Shown piece by piece: positions 45,925 to 55,878 of a stretch of DNA of 64,000 nucleotides; the stretch's first letter is position 1, and every line of letters begins with the position of its first letter. Under the pieces are notes generated by a model. It had not been told where the DNA came from. It did no database searches and worked only from the letters and a program-made list of their open reading frames with translations. Source of the stretch: Pseudomonas caricapapayae (GTDB lineage: Bacteria; Pseudomonadota; Gammaproteobacteria; Pseudomonadales; Pseudomonadaceae); the NCBI RefSeq assembly GCF_001400735.1, contig NZ_LJPW01000059.1, positions 1 to 64,000 on the forward strand. Direction: 5' to 3'. The position numbers and the translations under genes are program-made.

Positions 45925-47778
45925 ATGGCTACCCCTTTACCGCTGAAACGTAACGCTGCTTCACCAGAAACGGCCACAGGTGCCTGGCTGGCCGATGTCG
46001 ACACCGCACGTTACGAAAAAGTACAGCGCCGCGTGATCGGCCAATTGCTGCAAACCTTACTGTACGAGGCTGCACTGCCTTACCGGTGCACACGGCTGGA
46101 CGATCATCGGCATCACTTCACAGTCGCCACAACTGAAGGGGTGGAATACCACTGTGACGGACTGCTGAGTACCAGCTTCGAGCTGATCCGCCTGGATCAC
46201 GCCACCCTGGAGAGGGTAACCGGCGAAGGTGAGCGCAGTGTGCCGGATTTGCATCTGGCGTTGACCGAGCTGCTGAGTCCGTTCAAGGACAGCCCGCATC
46301 TGGCGCGCTTTATCCAGGAAATCGAGCAGACCCAGCTAAAGGACCTGCAAGCCCGCACTCAGGGTTATCGACCCGCAAGGCCCGCGCACGAGCTGGACGT
46401 GGACGCGCTTGAACAGCATTTCATGGATGCCCATAGCTATCACCCGTGCTACAAGTCGCGGATCGGCTTTTCCTTAAGTGACAATCGCCACTACGGCCCT
46501 GAATTTGCCACGCCTGTTGCGGTGGTCAGGCTGGCGGTGGCGAAATCGAGCGCGTCGGTCGGTCATTCACGCAACATGGATTTTCCGGCGTTTATCCGCC
46601 AGGAACTGGGTACACAGCGCTGGCAGGAAATCGCCCGGAATCTGGCCGCGCAAGGCAAATCCATCGACGATTATCAGCTGATGCCGGTACATCCGTGGCA
46701 GTGGGACAACGTCACGGTATCGACCTTCTATCCGGAACTTGCCAGCGGCGAGCTGATTTATCTGGGAACTTCGAGCGACGTCTACAAGGCTCAGCAGTCG
46801 ATTCGCACCCTGGCCAATGCCAGCCAGCCCAAGCGACCTTACGTCAAGCTGGCCATGAGCATGACCAATACCTCCAGCACGCGAATTCTGGCGCGGCACA
46901 CCGTGCTCAACGGTCCGATCATCACCGACTGGCTGCACCAACTCATCGCCACCGACAGCACCGCTCGTGCGCTGGATTTTGTGATCCTCGGCGAAGTCGC
47001 CGGTGTCAGCTACGACTACCGCCATCTGCCGGAATCCCGCTCGGCACAGACTTACGGCACGCTGGGTGCGATCTGGCGCGAAAGCCTGCATCAATACCTC
47101 AGGGACGATGAGCAGGCAGTGCCGTTCAATGGCCTCAGCCACGTCGAAAATCGTTATGACGACGGCGACCAGACGCCGTTCATCGACGCCTGGGTCCGCC
47201 AGTACGGTCTCAAGGAATGGACCCGACAATTACTGCAGGTCACGGTGCCGCCGATCATTCATATGCTCTATGCCGAAGGTATCGGCATGGAGTCCCACGG
47301 GCAGAACATCGTGCTGATCGTCAAGCAGGGCTGGCCGCAACGCATCGCCCTCAAGGACTTTCATGATGGCGTGCGTTATTCGCCCGCGCACCTCGGACGC
47401 CCCGAGTTGTGCCCGGAGCTGGTCCCGCTGCCCGCCAGCCACGCGAAACTCAACCGTAATTCGTTCATCGTTACCGATGACGTCAACGCGGTGCGCGACT
47501 TTTCCTGCGACTGCTTCTTCTTCATCTGCCTGGCTGAAATGGCGATCTTCCTGCGCCAGCACTACTCGCTGGACGAAACTCTGTTCTGGCAGATGACCGC
47601 AGATGTCATTCTCGACTATCAGCGCGCGCATCCGCAGCATCGCGACCGCTTCGAGCTGTTTGACGTGTTTGCTGCGTCGTATGAAGTGGAAGAGCTGACC
47701 AAACGTCGCCTGCTGGGTGATGGCGAACGCCGGTTCCGTTCGGTGCCCAACCCGCTGCATGCCTGCAGGCCGCAATGA
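45925..47778 (+). CDS. acsC: NIS siderophore synthetase AcsC (IucA/IucC family)
   Basis: 617 residues from ATG 45925, which has GAGG seven bases upstream; the ATG at 45919 is too close to that site. Family motifs: KSRIGFSLSDNRHYGPEF (about 173-190), MPVHPWQWDNV near 252, KLAMSMTNTSSTR in the ATP site, and GIGMESHGQNIVL in the C-terminal part. AcsC is one of three NIS synthetases in achromobactin assembly and forms a later amide bond between the citrate core, diaminobutyrate and 2-oxoglutarate units. I do not assign the exact step from sequence. The stop overlaps acsB (ATGA). Confidence 0.92.
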   Translation: MATPLPLKRNAASPETATGAWLADVDTARYEKVQRRVIGQLLQTLLYEAALPYRCTRLDDHRHHFTVATTEGVEYHCDGLLSTSFELIRLDHATLERVTGEGERSVPDLHLALTELLSPFKDSPHLARFIQEIEQTQLKDLQARTQGYRPARPAHELDVDALEQHFMDAHSYHPCYKSRIGFSLSDNRHYGPEFATPVAVVRLAVAKSSASVGHSRNMDFPAFIRQELGTQRWQEIARNLAAQGKSIDDYQLMPVHPWQWDNVTVSTFYPELASGELIYLGTSSDVYKAQQSIRTLANASQPKRPYVKLAMSMTNTSSTRILARHTVLNGPIITDWLHQLIATDSTARALDFVILGEVAGVSYDYRHLPESRSAQTYGTLGAIWRESLHQYLRDDEQAVPFNGLSHVENRYDDGDQTPFIDAWVRQYGLKEWTRQLLQVTVPPIIHMLYAEGIGMESHGQNIVLIVKQGWPQRIALKDFHDGVRYSPAHLGRPELCPELVPLPASHAKLNRNSFIVTDDVNAVRDFSCDCFFFICLAEMAIFLRQHYSLDETLFWQMTADVILDYQRAHPQHRDRFELFDVFAASYEVEELTKRRLLGDGERRFRSVPNPLHACRPQ

Positions 47779-48551
47779 TGCTGAGGACCAATACGCTCAA
47801 AAGCAGACTCGGCAGCGGGCAGCCGGTGTACGGGCTGATCAGCTCGATTCCGGCCCCGGCTGCCATCGAGTTGATCGCCGAGGCCGGTTTCGACTTCGTG
47901 ATCATCGACATGGAACACGTGCTGATCAACCCGGAAACCGTGGAGAACATGATCCGCGTAGCGGAGAGCTACGGCCTCACGCCGCTGGTGCGGGTCGCCG
48001 ATCTCAACCCGAAAACCCTGCTGCGCCTGCTCGATGGCGGCGCGCAGGGTATCGTTTTGCCGATGATCGAGAGTCCCGGGCAATTGGCGGACGCCATTGC
48101 CGCCTGCAAATATTACCCGCTGGGCCGTCGCAGCCTTAACGCCGGTCGTCCCGGCTCGTTCGGCAAGCACAGCCTGGCGCAGTACGTGGAGGCCGCCAAT
48201 CAACAGATCATGGTGGTGGCAATGATCGAAAGCGCCGAAGGCGTGCGCCGCGCCGCAGAGATTGCAGCTGTGCCGGGGCTGGACATGATTCTCGAGGGGG
48301 CCGCAGACCTGTCGCAATCACTGGGCATGCCCTGGCAGATCGATCAAGCCGATGTACAACAGGCCTTGCTGGCTACCTGGCAAGCGACCAGCGCAGCAGG
48401 CGTCGCCTACTGCACGATTCCCCGTCAACCCGGCGACGCTGCCCGCTGGCAGGCGCGCGGGGTCAATGCCTTTGTCCTCGGGGACGAGCGCGGCATAGCC
48501 TTTCGTGCACTTCAGGCCCGCCTGGCTCAACATTCAGCAGAAGGAAAATAA
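47775..48551 (+). CDS. acsB: HpcH/HpaI-family aldolase AcsB
   Basis: 258 residues. The family pattern is clear: GLISSIPAPAAIELIAEAG at the start, DFVIIDMEHVLINPET with acidic metal ligands, PLVRVADL, GIVLPMIESPG and DLSQSLGMPWQ near the end. HpcH/HpaI enzymes are metal-dependent class II aldolases or lyases acting on 2-oxo acids and citryl-type compounds. In achromobactin clusters AcsB is present but its exact contribution is not settled; supply of a citrate- or oxo-acid building block is plausible. It sits between acsC and acsA with only a 3-bp gap to acsA. Confidence 0.9.
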   Translation: MMLRTNTLKSRLGSGQPVYGLISSIPAPAAIELIAEAGFDFVIIDMEHVLINPETVENMIRVAESYGLTPLVRVADLNPKTLLRLLDGGAQGIVLPMIESPGQLADAIAACKYYPLGRRSLNAGRPGSFGKHSLAQYVEAANQQIMVVAMIESAEGVRRAAEIAAVPGLDMILEGAADLSQSLGMPWQIDQADVQQALLATWQATSAAGVAYCTIPRQPGDAARWQARGVNAFVLGDERGIAFRALQARLAQHSAEGK

Positions 48552-48554
48552 ACG

Positions 48555-50438
48555 ATGAACTTCACTTCACTCGCCGCTGACCTGGTCATGCAGGATCTGG
48601 TCGACTGCCTGCTGGCTGAAGATTTCTTTGGCCGCGAGCCATTGAGCCTGCAGGACAACGCTCACTGGCAATCCCGTCACCCACAGGCCCCGAAGCTGGC
48701 AGCGCAGAACAGCGCACAGCAGATCTGGGAATGGTGCTGCGATGACGCGGAACAGCGCTTCATCAGCATCGCCTTGCGCCCCGGCATTACCCAGCAATGG
48801 GAAAAAGAGCCCGGCACGCCGGTGCTCGGCCGTCAGGCTGAGCGCTGGACCCGGCTGTCTCCGGAAGATTTCATGAAATGGGTGTTCGCCGGCAAGGCGA
48901 CGCTGCTTCAGGACAGCGAGCGGCAAGACAATGAAAAGGGCATAGCACTGTTTCTCGAGGTGTTGCGCATCAGCGTGTGGCAGACCGCGTTGTCGCTGGA
49001 TCATAAGGTCGACGAGCACAACCTGATGGCTCAGGACGGCGCTACGTTCTTCAGGACGATGGAGCAGTGGGCTTCGTTGCGCGATCGGCCCTATCACCCG
49101 CTGGCCAAGGCCAAACAAGGTTTGAACGAGCGGGAATACCTGCAGTATCAGGCCGAATTTGCCCAGCCGGTGGCGCTGAACTGGGTCGCTGTCGACAAGA
49201 CCCTGCTGCAGTGCGGTGACGGAGTAGGGGATGTGAACGAGTCTTTCCCTGCCCGCTATCTGCTGCCAGAGCACCTGCAAGCTGGTCTCGAACAGGAATT
49301 GCAAGCGCGCGGCATTGCCGGCAGCCATGTGGCATTGCCGGTCCACCCGTGGCAGTTCGAACATGTTCTGCAGGCCCAGTTGGGCGATGCATTTGCCAGC
49401 GGCGATTGTCAGCGCCTGACCTTCAACGAGGCAGCAGTGTATGCCACCTCATCGCTGCGCTCGATGACGCCATGCTTTGCCAGCCCCGATTACCTCAAGC
49501 TGCCCATGGCCATCTATTCGCTCGGCGCATCCCGCTATCTGCCCGCAGTAAAAATGATCAACGGCGGCCTGAGTGAAAAGCTGTTGCGCCAGGTTGTCGA
49601 CAAGGATGAAACCCTGAGCCGCTCGCTGCACCTGTGCGATGAACGCAAATGGTGGGCGTTCATGCCACCTCAAGCCACCCTGTTCGACGAAGGGCCTCGG
49701 CATCTTTCGGCGATGGTGCGCGGCTATCCGGCAGCCTTGCTCGACGATCCGGACTGCCGCCTGCTGCCGATGGCGGCGCTGGGTACGCCGTTACCCGGCA
49801 GCAATCGGCATTTCTTCGATGAATGGATGGATTATCGCGATCTGCCGCGCAACCAGGCTTCGGTACTGACGCTGTTCCGCGAGCTGAGCCACAGTTTCTT
49901 CGACATCAACCTGCGCATGTTCCGCCTGGGTATGCTCGGCGAAGTGCATGGCCAGAACGCAGTGATGGTCTGGAAAGACGGCCAGGCGCAAGGTCTGTTG
50001 TTGCGCGACCACGACTCGTTGCGTATTTTCGTGCCGTGGCTGGAGCGCAACGGCATGCACGATCCGGAATATCGCATCAAGAAAGGCCATGCCAATACCC
50101 TTTACCACAACTGCCCTGAAGACTTGCTGTTCTGGTTGCAGACACTGGGGATTCAAGTAAATGTGCGGGCAATCATGGATACGCTGGCCCAGGTATATGA
50201 CGTACCGGTAACAGCGCTGTGGACGGTATTGCGCGATGTTCTGGATAATCTGATCACAACCATCGAATTTGACGACGAGGCGCGTGCCATGATCAGGCAT
50301 CAACTGTTCGAAGCCCCCAATTGGCCGCAGAAACTCTTGCTTACCCCTATGATCGAGCGCGCTGGCGGACCAGGCAGCATGCCCTTCGGCAAAGGCGAGG
50401 TGGTCAATCCGTTCCACAGGTTGCGCCGTGCAACCTGA
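48555..50438 (+). CDS. acsA: NIS siderophore synthetase AcsA (IucA/IucC family)
   Basis: 627 residues. Motifs: HPLAKAKQGLNEREYLQYQA (about 178-197), LPVHPWQFEHVLQ near 262, KLPMAIYSLGASRYLPAVK in the nucleotide site, and LGEVHGQNAVMVW in the C-terminal part. It is the third NIS synthetase of the operon and completes achromobactin by joining building blocks to citrate with ATP. ATG has AAGGA about nine bases upstream. The last 11 bases overlap the cbrA start, so synthesis and uptake genes are one transcription unit. Confidence 0.92.
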   Translation: MNFTSLAADLVMQDLVDCLLAEDFFGREPLSLQDNAHWQSRHPQAPKLAAQNSAQQIWEWCCDDAEQRFISIALRPGITQQWEKEPGTPVLGRQAERWTRLSPEDFMKWVFAGKATLLQDSERQDNEKGIALFLEVLRISVWQTALSLDHKVDEHNLMAQDGATFFRTMEQWASLRDRPYHPLAKAKQGLNEREYLQYQAEFAQPVALNWVAVDKTLLQCGDGVGDVNESFPARYLLPEHLQAGLEQELQARGIAGSHVALPVHPWQFEHVLQAQLGDAFASGDCQRLTFNEAAVYATSSLRSMTPCFASPDYLKLPMAIYSLGASRYLPAVKMINGGLSEKLLRQVVDKDETLSRSLHLCDERKWWAFMPPQATLFDEGPRHLSAMVRGYPAALLDDPDCRLLPMAALGTPLPGSNRHFFDEWMDYRDLPRNQASVLTLFRELSHSFFDINLRMFRLGMLGEVHGQNAVMVWKDGQAQGLLLRDHDSLRIFVPWLERNGMHDPEYRIKKGHANTLYHNCPEDLLFWLQTLGIQVNVRAIMDTLAQVYDVPVTALWTVLRDVLDNLITTIEFDDEARAMIRHQLFEAPNWPQKLLLTPMIERAGGPGSMPFGKGEVVNPFHRLRRAT

Positions 50439-51333
50439 TCAGGCCCTGCATCCTTCGCGGCGCACGGTACTGCGTCTGTCATTGGGGTTGCTGGCGCTGC
50501 CGGGCATTGCCTGGGCAGCGCCACCAAGAGTGGTCACGTTGTTTCAGGGAGCATCCGACAGCGCGGTGGCATTGGGCATCACGCCGTGCGGCGTGGTCGA
50601 TTCCTGGAGCGAAAAGCCGATGTATCGCTACCTGCGCCCGGCGCTGGCGGCGGTACCGCATGTGGGCCTGGAAACCCAGCCGAGCCTTGAAGATATAGTG
50701 CTGCTCAAACCGGACCTGATCGTCGCATCACGTTTTCGCCATCAACGCATCGCGCCGTTGCTCGAGCAGATCAGCCCGGTCCTTATGCTGGAGGAAGTGT
50801 TCGAGTTCAAGCGCACACTGGCAATGATGGGCGCTGCATTGCAGCGTCAGCAGCAGGCCCTGGAACTGCTGGGGCATTGGCAACAGCGTGTGACGCAATT
50901 GCGTGGCCTGTTACAGGCTAAATTCGCTGGACGCTGGCCGATCACTGTGTCGGTTCTCGACATTCGCGAGGACCATATTCGCAGCTATCTGCCTGCCAGC
51001 TTTGCAGGTTCGGTGCTTACCGAACTGGGCTTTGCCTGGACGCAGGCTGCTCGAGAAACACGCGGCGTGTCCCTTAAACTCAGCAGCAAAGAGAGCTTGC
51101 CTGTGGTCGATGCTGACCTGTTCTTCATTTTTCAGCGCGCGGACAGCAAAGCCGCGCAGCAAAATTACGACAAGCTGGTCCAGCACCCGTTCTGGCAGCA
51201 GTTGCGCGCCGCGCAGGACCGTCAGGTATGGCGCGTCGATGCCGTCGCCTGGAGTCTGTCCGGAGGCATTCTGGGTGCCAACCACATGCTCGACGAAATC
51301 GCCCGCGTGGCAATGGCGGACAGTCCCTCATGA
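50428..51333 (+). CDS. cbrA: Periplasmic ferric-siderophore-binding protein CbrA
   Basis: 301 residues, starting at GTG 50428 inside the end of acsA. The N-terminus has twin arginines and a hydrophobic core ([20 protein letters not shown]), so it is exported, possibly by Tat. The rest is a FecB/FepB-like cluster A-8 binding protein: [17 protein letters not shown] at the start of domain 1, [16 protein letters not shown] in the middle, and [20 protein letters not shown] near the end. It hands ferric achromobactin from the outer-membrane receptor to the CbrBC permease. The stop overlaps cbrB (ATGA). Confidence 0.92.
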   Translation: MQPDQALHPSRRTVLRLSLGLLALPGIAWAAPPRVVTLFQGASDSAVALGITPCGVVDSWSEKPMYRYLRPALAAVPHVGLETQPSLEDIVLLKPDLIVASRFRHQRIAPLLEQISPVLMLEEVFEFKRTLAMMGAALQRQQQALELLGHWQQRVTQLRGLLQAKFAGRWPITVSVLDIREDHIRSYLPASFAGSVLTELGFAWTQAARETRGVSLKLSSKESLPVVDADLFFIFQRADSKAAQQNYDKLVQHPFWQQLRAAQDRQVWRVDAVAWSLSGGILGANHMLDEIARVAMADSPS

Positions 51334-52319
51334 CGACTGCGGTAAAACTGGGGCTGGGACTGTTGGTATTGATAATGTGCATGGGATTGAGCCTGGCCAC
51401 CGGAGCCAACTGGATATCGCCCTCTGCAATAGTCAGAAGCGTGTGGCAGCCCGACGCGCTGAGCGCTATCGAGCATGTGCTGCTGGATACCCGCCTGACG
51501 CGCACCCTGATGGCCGTCGCCGTGGGTTCCAGTCTGGCGGTTGCCGGCGCGCTGATGCAGGCCCTGACGCGCAACCCGCTGGCGTCGCCGGGATTGTTCG
51601 GCATCAATGCCGGGGCGACGTTTTCCATCATTGCCTGTTCGTCGTTGTTCGCGCTTTCGTCCATGAGCCAATGGCTGTGGTGCGCCTTCATCGGTGCAGC
51701 GGTGGCAGGGACCCTTGTCTGGGTGATCGGCAACCGAGGGCAGGGCAGCCTCAACCCATTGCGGATTGTGTTGGCCGGCGCAGCGATCACCGCGCTGTTT
51801 ACCGCGTTCAGTCAGGCCCTGCTGGTGGTCAACCAGGACGGCCTGGACACCGTGTTGTTCTGGCTGGCGGGCTCCTTGTCGGAACGCGATCTGGGCACTG
51901 CCGCGCCATTGCTGATCTGCGTGGTACTGGCTCTGAGCGGATCACTGCTGCTCGCCGGGCAGGTCAATGTGCTCAATACCGGAGAAGCCATCGCCACCGC
52001 TCTGGGCCAGCGTACCGGGCTGATTCGTCTGCTCATGAGCATCGTGATCATTGCTCTGGCAGGCAGCGCAGTGGCATTGGCCGGGAGCATCGGTTTCATC
52101 GGGCTGCTGGTGCCGCACATGGTGCGCAAGACGCTGTCCATCGATCACCGCTGGCTGCTGCCCGGTTGCGCGTTGCTGGGCGCAACGCTGTTGTTGCTGG
52201 CCGATACGCTGTCGCGGGTGGTAATCGTGCCTCAGGAAGTACCGGTGGGTGTGATGACCGCGCTGTTCGGTGCTCCATTCTTCATAGCGCTGGTACGGCG
52301 GGGGGCACGTTATGGATAG
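51330..52319 (+). CDS. cbrB: FecCD-type iron-siderophore permease CbrB
   Basis: 329 residues, about ten membrane segments. FecCD features: [33 protein letters not shown], and the C-terminal [16 protein letters not shown] loop that contacts the ATPase. It pairs with CbrC in the inner membrane to import ferric achromobactin. ATG 51330 overlaps the cbrA stop. Confidence 0.93.
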   Translation: MTTAVKLGLGLLVLIMCMGLSLATGANWISPSAIVRSVWQPDALSAIEHVLLDTRLTRTLMAVAVGSSLAVAGALMQALTRNPLASPGLFGINAGATFSIIACSSLFALSSMSQWLWCAFIGAAVAGTLVWVIGNRGQGSLNPLRIVLAGAAITALFTAFSQALLVVNQDGLDTVLFWLAGSLSERDLGTAAPLLICVVLALSGSLLLAGQVNVLNTGEAIATALGQRTGLIRLLMSIVIIALAGSAVALAGSIGFIGLLVPHMVRKTLSIDHRWLLPGCALLGATLLLLADTLSRVVIVPQEVPVGVMTALFGAPFFIALVRRGARYG

Positions 52320-53343
52320 GCACCTGACCGTGCGCTACCCGGGATTTTCCCGGCAGTTCAGCCTGACGGCATTGCTGCGCTTGGTGATTGCCGTAACGCT
52401 GACCCTGATGATCGCACTGAGCTCGTTGGCCCTGGGCAAAATCAACCTGTCGCCCGCGACCCTTTTGAATGTATTCAGCGGTCAGGCGGACGCCAGCCTG
52501 ATCTTCATTGTCGAGCAGTTGCGCATGCCCCGGCTGGCACTGGCAGCGCTGGTCGGAGCTGCTTTGGCGGTGTCCGGGCTGATCCTGCAAAGCATTATTC
52601 GTAACCCGCTGGCGTCGCCGGACTTGTTGGGCATCACCAGCGGTGCCAGTGCGGCAGCCGTGTTGTATCTGTCGTTCTTCTCGGCTGCATTGGGCACGCA
52701 GTTTCTACCCTTGGCCGCCGTCTCCGGCGCAGGATTGGCCGCGCTGGTTATCTATCTGCTGGCGTGGAATCAGGGCGCCTCGCCATTACGCATGGTATTG
52801 ATCGGCGTAGGGGTATCGGCTCTGCTGGCTGCGGTGACGACGTTCATTCTGGTGTTCAGCCCGTTGACAACCACCTTGTCGGCTTACGTCTGGCTGACCG
52901 GGAGTGTGTATGGTGCCAGTTGGCCAGAACCCCGCGCGCTGGCAGGCTGGCTGTTGTTGACACTGCCGTTGCTGGTGCTGCTCGCTCGCCAGGTGCGCAT
53001 GCAGCAACTCGATGACGGTCTGGCGCTGGGCATAGGCGTCAGGGTGCAATGGCTGCGCGCCGGACTGCTGCTGGTGAGCGTTGCGCTTGCAGGCCTGGCG
53101 GTCGCATGGGGCGGGGCAATTGCCTTTGTTGGCTTGATCGCGCCGCATATTGCCAAACGCCTGATGCCGCCGGGGTTTACCGGTCAGGCGCTGATGTCGG
53201 CGCTGATTGGTGCAGACCTTGTCATGCTTGCCGATCTTGCCGGGCGTACGCTGTTCCTGCCGCTGGATCTGCCTGCAGGGATTTTTGTCGCGGTGCTGGG
53301 CACGCCGTTTTTTCTTTATCTATTGATTAACCAGCGGCATTAA
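52312..53343 (+). CDS. cbrC: FecCD-type iron-siderophore permease CbrC
   Basis: 343 residues, about ten membrane segments, parallel to Cbr[33 protein letters not shown] and the ATPase-contact loop [18 protein letters not shown]. It is the second half of the heterodimeric permease. Its start overlaps the cbrB stop by 8 bases. Confidence 0.93.
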   Translation: MDRHLTVRYPGFSRQFSLTALLRLVIAVTLTLMIALSSLALGKINLSPATLLNVFSGQADASLIFIVEQLRMPRLALAALVGAALAVSGLILQSIIRNPLASPDLLGITSGASAAAVLYLSFFSAALGTQFLPLAAVSGAGLAALVIYLLAWNQGASPLRMVLIGVGVSALLAAVTTFILVFSPLTTTLSAYVWLTGSVYGASWPEPRALAGWLLLTLPLLVLLARQVRMQQLDDGLALGIGVRVQWLRAGLLLVSVALAGLAVAWGGAIAFVGLIAPHIAKRLMPPGFTGQALMSALIGADLVMLADLAGRTLFLPLDLPAGIFVAVLGTPFFLYLLINQRH

Positions 53344-53353
53344 GGAAATACGG

Positions 53354-54145
53354 ATGGCGTCAATCGCAACCCACGACCTGACCCTGAGCTACCAACGCCA
53401 GGTGATCATCGACAGCCTGGATCTGCAATTGCCTGCAGGCCAGGTGACCGTGCTGATCGGCAGCAACGGTTGCGGCAAAAGTACCTTGCTGAAATCCCTC
53501 GCGCGTCTGCTCAAGCCACAGCAGGGCAGCGTGGTGCTCAACGGTGCAGACATCCATCAGAAGTCCACCGCCACAGTAGCGCGTGAACTGGCGATTCTGC
53601 CGCAAATGCCAAGCGCCCCGGAAGGTATCTGCGTACGTCAGCTGGTGGCGCTGGGCCGTTATCCTTACCAGAACTGGATGCAGCAATGGTCCGTTCAGGA
53701 TGAAGCCATGGTCGAGCGAGCGCTGGCCCAGACCGGCATGCAGGCGTTGGCTGACAGGCCCGTCGATGCGCTATCGGGCGGTCAGCGTCAGCGCGCGTGG
53801 ATCGCCATGACCCTGGCGCAGGATACCGATATCGTATTACTCGACGAGCCAACGACCTTTCTCGACCTGGCTCACCAGATCGAAGTGCTGGACTTGTTGC
53901 GCGACCTCAATCGGCAAGAAGGCAAAACCATCATCATGGTCCTGCATGACCTGAATCTGGCGTGCCGTTATGCCGATCACATGGTCGCTGTCCACGAGCG
54001 CACCGCCTTCGCTCAGGGGCGTCCGGCCGACATCCTCAGTGAAGCGCTGGTCAAGCAGGTCTTTGGCCTCAATTGCCGGATTATCGCCGATCCATTCTTT
54101 GGTACACCGTTGTGCATTCCCTTTGGCAGGGAACTGCCGCAATGA
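53354..54145 (+). CDS. cbrD: Iron-siderophore ABC transporter ATPase CbrD
   Basis: 263 residues. Walker [11 protein letters not shown] (35-44), signature [10 protein letters not shown] (about 140), Walker [11 protein letters not shown] (about 160-169) and switch His in [15 protein letters not shown]. This is the FepC/FhuC-type ATPase that powers CbrBC. It has AAGGA before the ATG. The stop overlaps the FhuF-like gene (ATGA), so the operon continues. Confidence 0.95.
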   Translation: MASIATHDLTLSYQRQVIIDSLDLQLPAGQVTVLIGSNGCGKSTLLKSLARLLKPQQGSVVLNGADIHQKSTATVARELAILPQMPSAPEGICVRQLVALGRYPYQNWMQQWSVQDEAMVERALAQTGMQALADRPVDALSGGQRQRAWIAMTLAQDTDIVLLDEPTTFLDLAHQIEVLDLLRDLNRQEGKTIIMVLHDLNLACRYADHMVAVHERTAFAQGRPADILSEALVKQVFGLNCRIIADPFFGTPLCIPFGRELPQ

Positions 54146-54921
54146 GTCTGGTGCACGCTTTCACCGAGCCCGAATGGGCGCTGCTGTCCGGGGCGCTGCA
54201 GCTCAGGCAGGCAAGTGACCGCGATCCTCGCTCGTTATCGCCCCGCGCCCTGCTGGACGAGGAGGTGTGCGAACAAGTGCTCGAGACGTTAGGGCCTGTC
54301 ATCGGCTCTCCGACGCAGACAATCACCGCATCACTGCTGGCCAAGCGCTTCTCCTTCCTGAGCACGGGTGCCTGTCTGTACGCCATGTCGGTCTACGACA
54401 AGGGTTTGATCCTGTCGCTGGACAACAGCGTTATCGAATACGCACACGATGACGGCCTGTGGACCTCTTCAATGCCCTTGGTCGATGTGACGCCTGTGGG
54501 TTATGAACCCGGCACTCGCGAGGCGTGGAGGGAGCTCATCGTCGCAACCTTGTTCCGCGAACTGCTGCAGCCATTGTGGGAAACCTTCAACCGCGTCACC
54601 GGCATATCCCGGCGCATCCTCTGGGAAAACACAGCCGTACGCGTCTATTCGCTGTACGACAAACGCATGGAAAAGATTCAGGACCCGGCAATTCGGCAGC
54701 GCTATGAGGGCGACTTCGACTGGCTGCTGAATCAGGCAGACCCGGCATTGTTCGGCCTGAACTACAACCCGTTGAAACACTTCCGGCGCCCCCCCGTTTT
54801 GCTGGAAGCTGAAGGCAAAAGCGTCCGTTTTCGTCGAACCTGCTGCTTCTATTACGACGCCAGCAACCCTGTCGAGTATTGCTCGACCTGTCCGTTACTG
54901 AGGCCCAGGAAATCCCGATGA
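54142..54921 (+). CDS. FhuF-like ferric-siderophore reductase (2Fe-2S)
   Basis: 259 residues from ATG 54142. The C-terminus carries Cys234-Cys235 and Cys247-Cys250 (RRTCCFYY ... EYCSTC), the C-C-x(about 10)-C-x2-C pattern that binds a [2Fe-2S] cluster in FhuF. The rest matches the ferric-iron reductase/transporter family ([22 protein letters not shown] near the middle). FhuF-type enzymes reduce the iron in imported ferric hydroxamate or carboxylate siderophores in the cytoplasm and so release it. Position after cbrABCD fits iron release from ferric achromobactin. The stop overlaps the RraA-like gene by ATGA. Confidence 0.85.
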   Translation: MSLVHAFTEPEWALLSGALQLRQASDRDPRSLSPRALLDEEVCEQVLETLGPVIGSPTQTITASLLAKRFSFLSTGACLYAMSVYDKGLILSLDNSVIEYAHDDGLWTSSMPLVDVTPVGYEPGTREAWRELIVATLFRELLQPLWETFNRVTGISRRILWENTAVRVYSLYDKRMEKIQDPAIRQRYEGDFDWLLNQADPALFGLNYNPLKHFRRPPVLLEAEGKSVRFRRTCCFYYDASNPVEYCSTCPLLRPRKSR

Positions 54922-55538
54922 ACAAGCACATTGCACACCGCCAGCAACCGCTGAGCAACGCCGTCATAGAGCAATACCGGGGCATTGCGTCCTCCACCAT
55001 CGGTCACCTGACCGACCGTGGTTATCTGCCCGGGATCAGACCGTTGTTCGAAGGTGCCCGGCTGGTCGGTAACGTCGTCACGATCAAAGTACAATTGCCC
55101 GACGGCAGCATTTTGCGCGATGCACTGCTGAACAGCCTGCCCGGCGATGTGTTGGTGATCGAGTGCGTCGGCGACCCGCATTGTGCCTGCTGGGGCGAGC
55201 TGCGTACCTTGGCCGGACTTATCAAGGGGCTGGCCGGCGTCATCGTTTCAGGCGCAGTGACCGATGTCTCCGCCCTGCGCGAACATCGCCTGCCGGTGTT
55301 CAGCCGGGGAATCAGCGCCGTGACCACGCGGAGCCTGGGGGAGAGCGGCGAGCTTAATGGGCGGATCGATATCGGTGGGGTCGTTGTCAATCCGGGAGAC
55401 ATTGCCATCGGTGATGACGACGGCGTGTTTATCCTCAATGCGCAGCAGGCGAGCGAGCTATTGCCTGGGTTACTGGCGAAAGAGCTCGCGGACAGGGAGC
55501 GGCGAGAGGAGCTTCTGGGACGCCTGACCAAGGGGTGA
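54918..55538 (+). CDS. RraA / HMG-aldolase-like protein with altered active site
   Basis: 206 residues. It belongs to the RraA-like fold shared by 4-hydroxy-4-methyl-2-oxoglutarate/4-carboxy-4-hydroxy-2-oxoadipate aldolases and the RNase E regulator RraA: PGDVLVIECVGDPHCACWGEL, then GLAGVIVSGAVTDVSAL and LPVFSRG. In the aldolases the pair Arg-Asp (GAVRD) binds pyruvate and metal; here it reads Thr115-Asp116, so the substrate Arg is missing. It is the last gene of the achromobactin operon, coupled to the FhuF-like gene. It may act on 2-oxoglutarate- or oxaloacetate-like compounds linked to achromobactin, or it may be non-catalytic. This gene is not in the basic published acs/cbr set as I know it. 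Confidence 0.8.
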   Translation: MNKHIAHRQQPLSNAVIEQYRGIASSTIGHLTDRGYLPGIRPLFEGARLVGNVVTIKVQLPDGSILRDALLNSLPGDVLVIECVGDPHCACWGELRTLAGLIKGLAGVIVSGAVTDVSALREHRLPVFSRGISAVTTRSLGESGELNGRIDIGGVVVNPGDIAIGDDDGVFILNAQQASELLPGLLAKELADRERREELLGRLTKG

Positions 55539-55564
55539 GAATTCTGCAGCCAATGAGTGCATGT

Positions 55565-55586
55565 CATCGAGCAGCGATGCGTTTTT
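55565..55586 (+). terminator. Weak intrinsic terminator after the achromobactin operon
   Basis: A 5-bp stem CATCG/CGATG with a 5-base loop is followed two bases later by TTTTT (55582-55586), 26 bases past the last stop. The stem is short, so confidence is low. Confidence 0.35.
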
Positions 55587-55817
55587 GAGTACACCTGACA
55601 GACGTTACGTACAGCGCCTGGAATTCGTTGAGCCGTGTTTCAGCCCTTGTTCAGATCAAGAGAACATTGACAGCCGGCTTTCAACTTCATTCCGTAAATT
55701 TTTACAATTATTCACCCTGTGATAAACGTTATCGCCTTGGCAAATAGTCAGTTTGGATCCTAAATAAAATTTTAGAATGTATACCCGGCTTTTCCGACCT
55801 TTAGTTGACTAAAGCGC

Positions 55818-55844
55818 TAAAGGTTTCGATGTAACGACCGATGA
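55818..55844 (+). promoter_or_regulatory. FliA (sigma-28) type promoter for chemoreceptor gene
   Basis: TAAAGGTT, exactly 11 bases, then ACCGATGA. The consensus is TAAAGTTT-N11-GCCGATAA, so 7 of 8 and 6 of 8 bases match with ideal spacing. It is 35 bases before the start codon of a chemoreceptor gene, the kind of gene FliA usually controls. Confidence 0.7.
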
Positions 55845-55878
55845 AGTTTGCAAGCCCAAACTGTCCCGGATAGCCGCA

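Larger units (their letters stand above)
55539..55878. other. Intergenic region between achromobactin operon and chemoreceptor gene
   Basis: 340 bases without a gene. It includes a weak stem-loop with T-run just after the operon end, an A+T-rich middle part (55680-55800) and a FliA-type promoter for the chemoreceptor gene. Confidence 0.65.
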
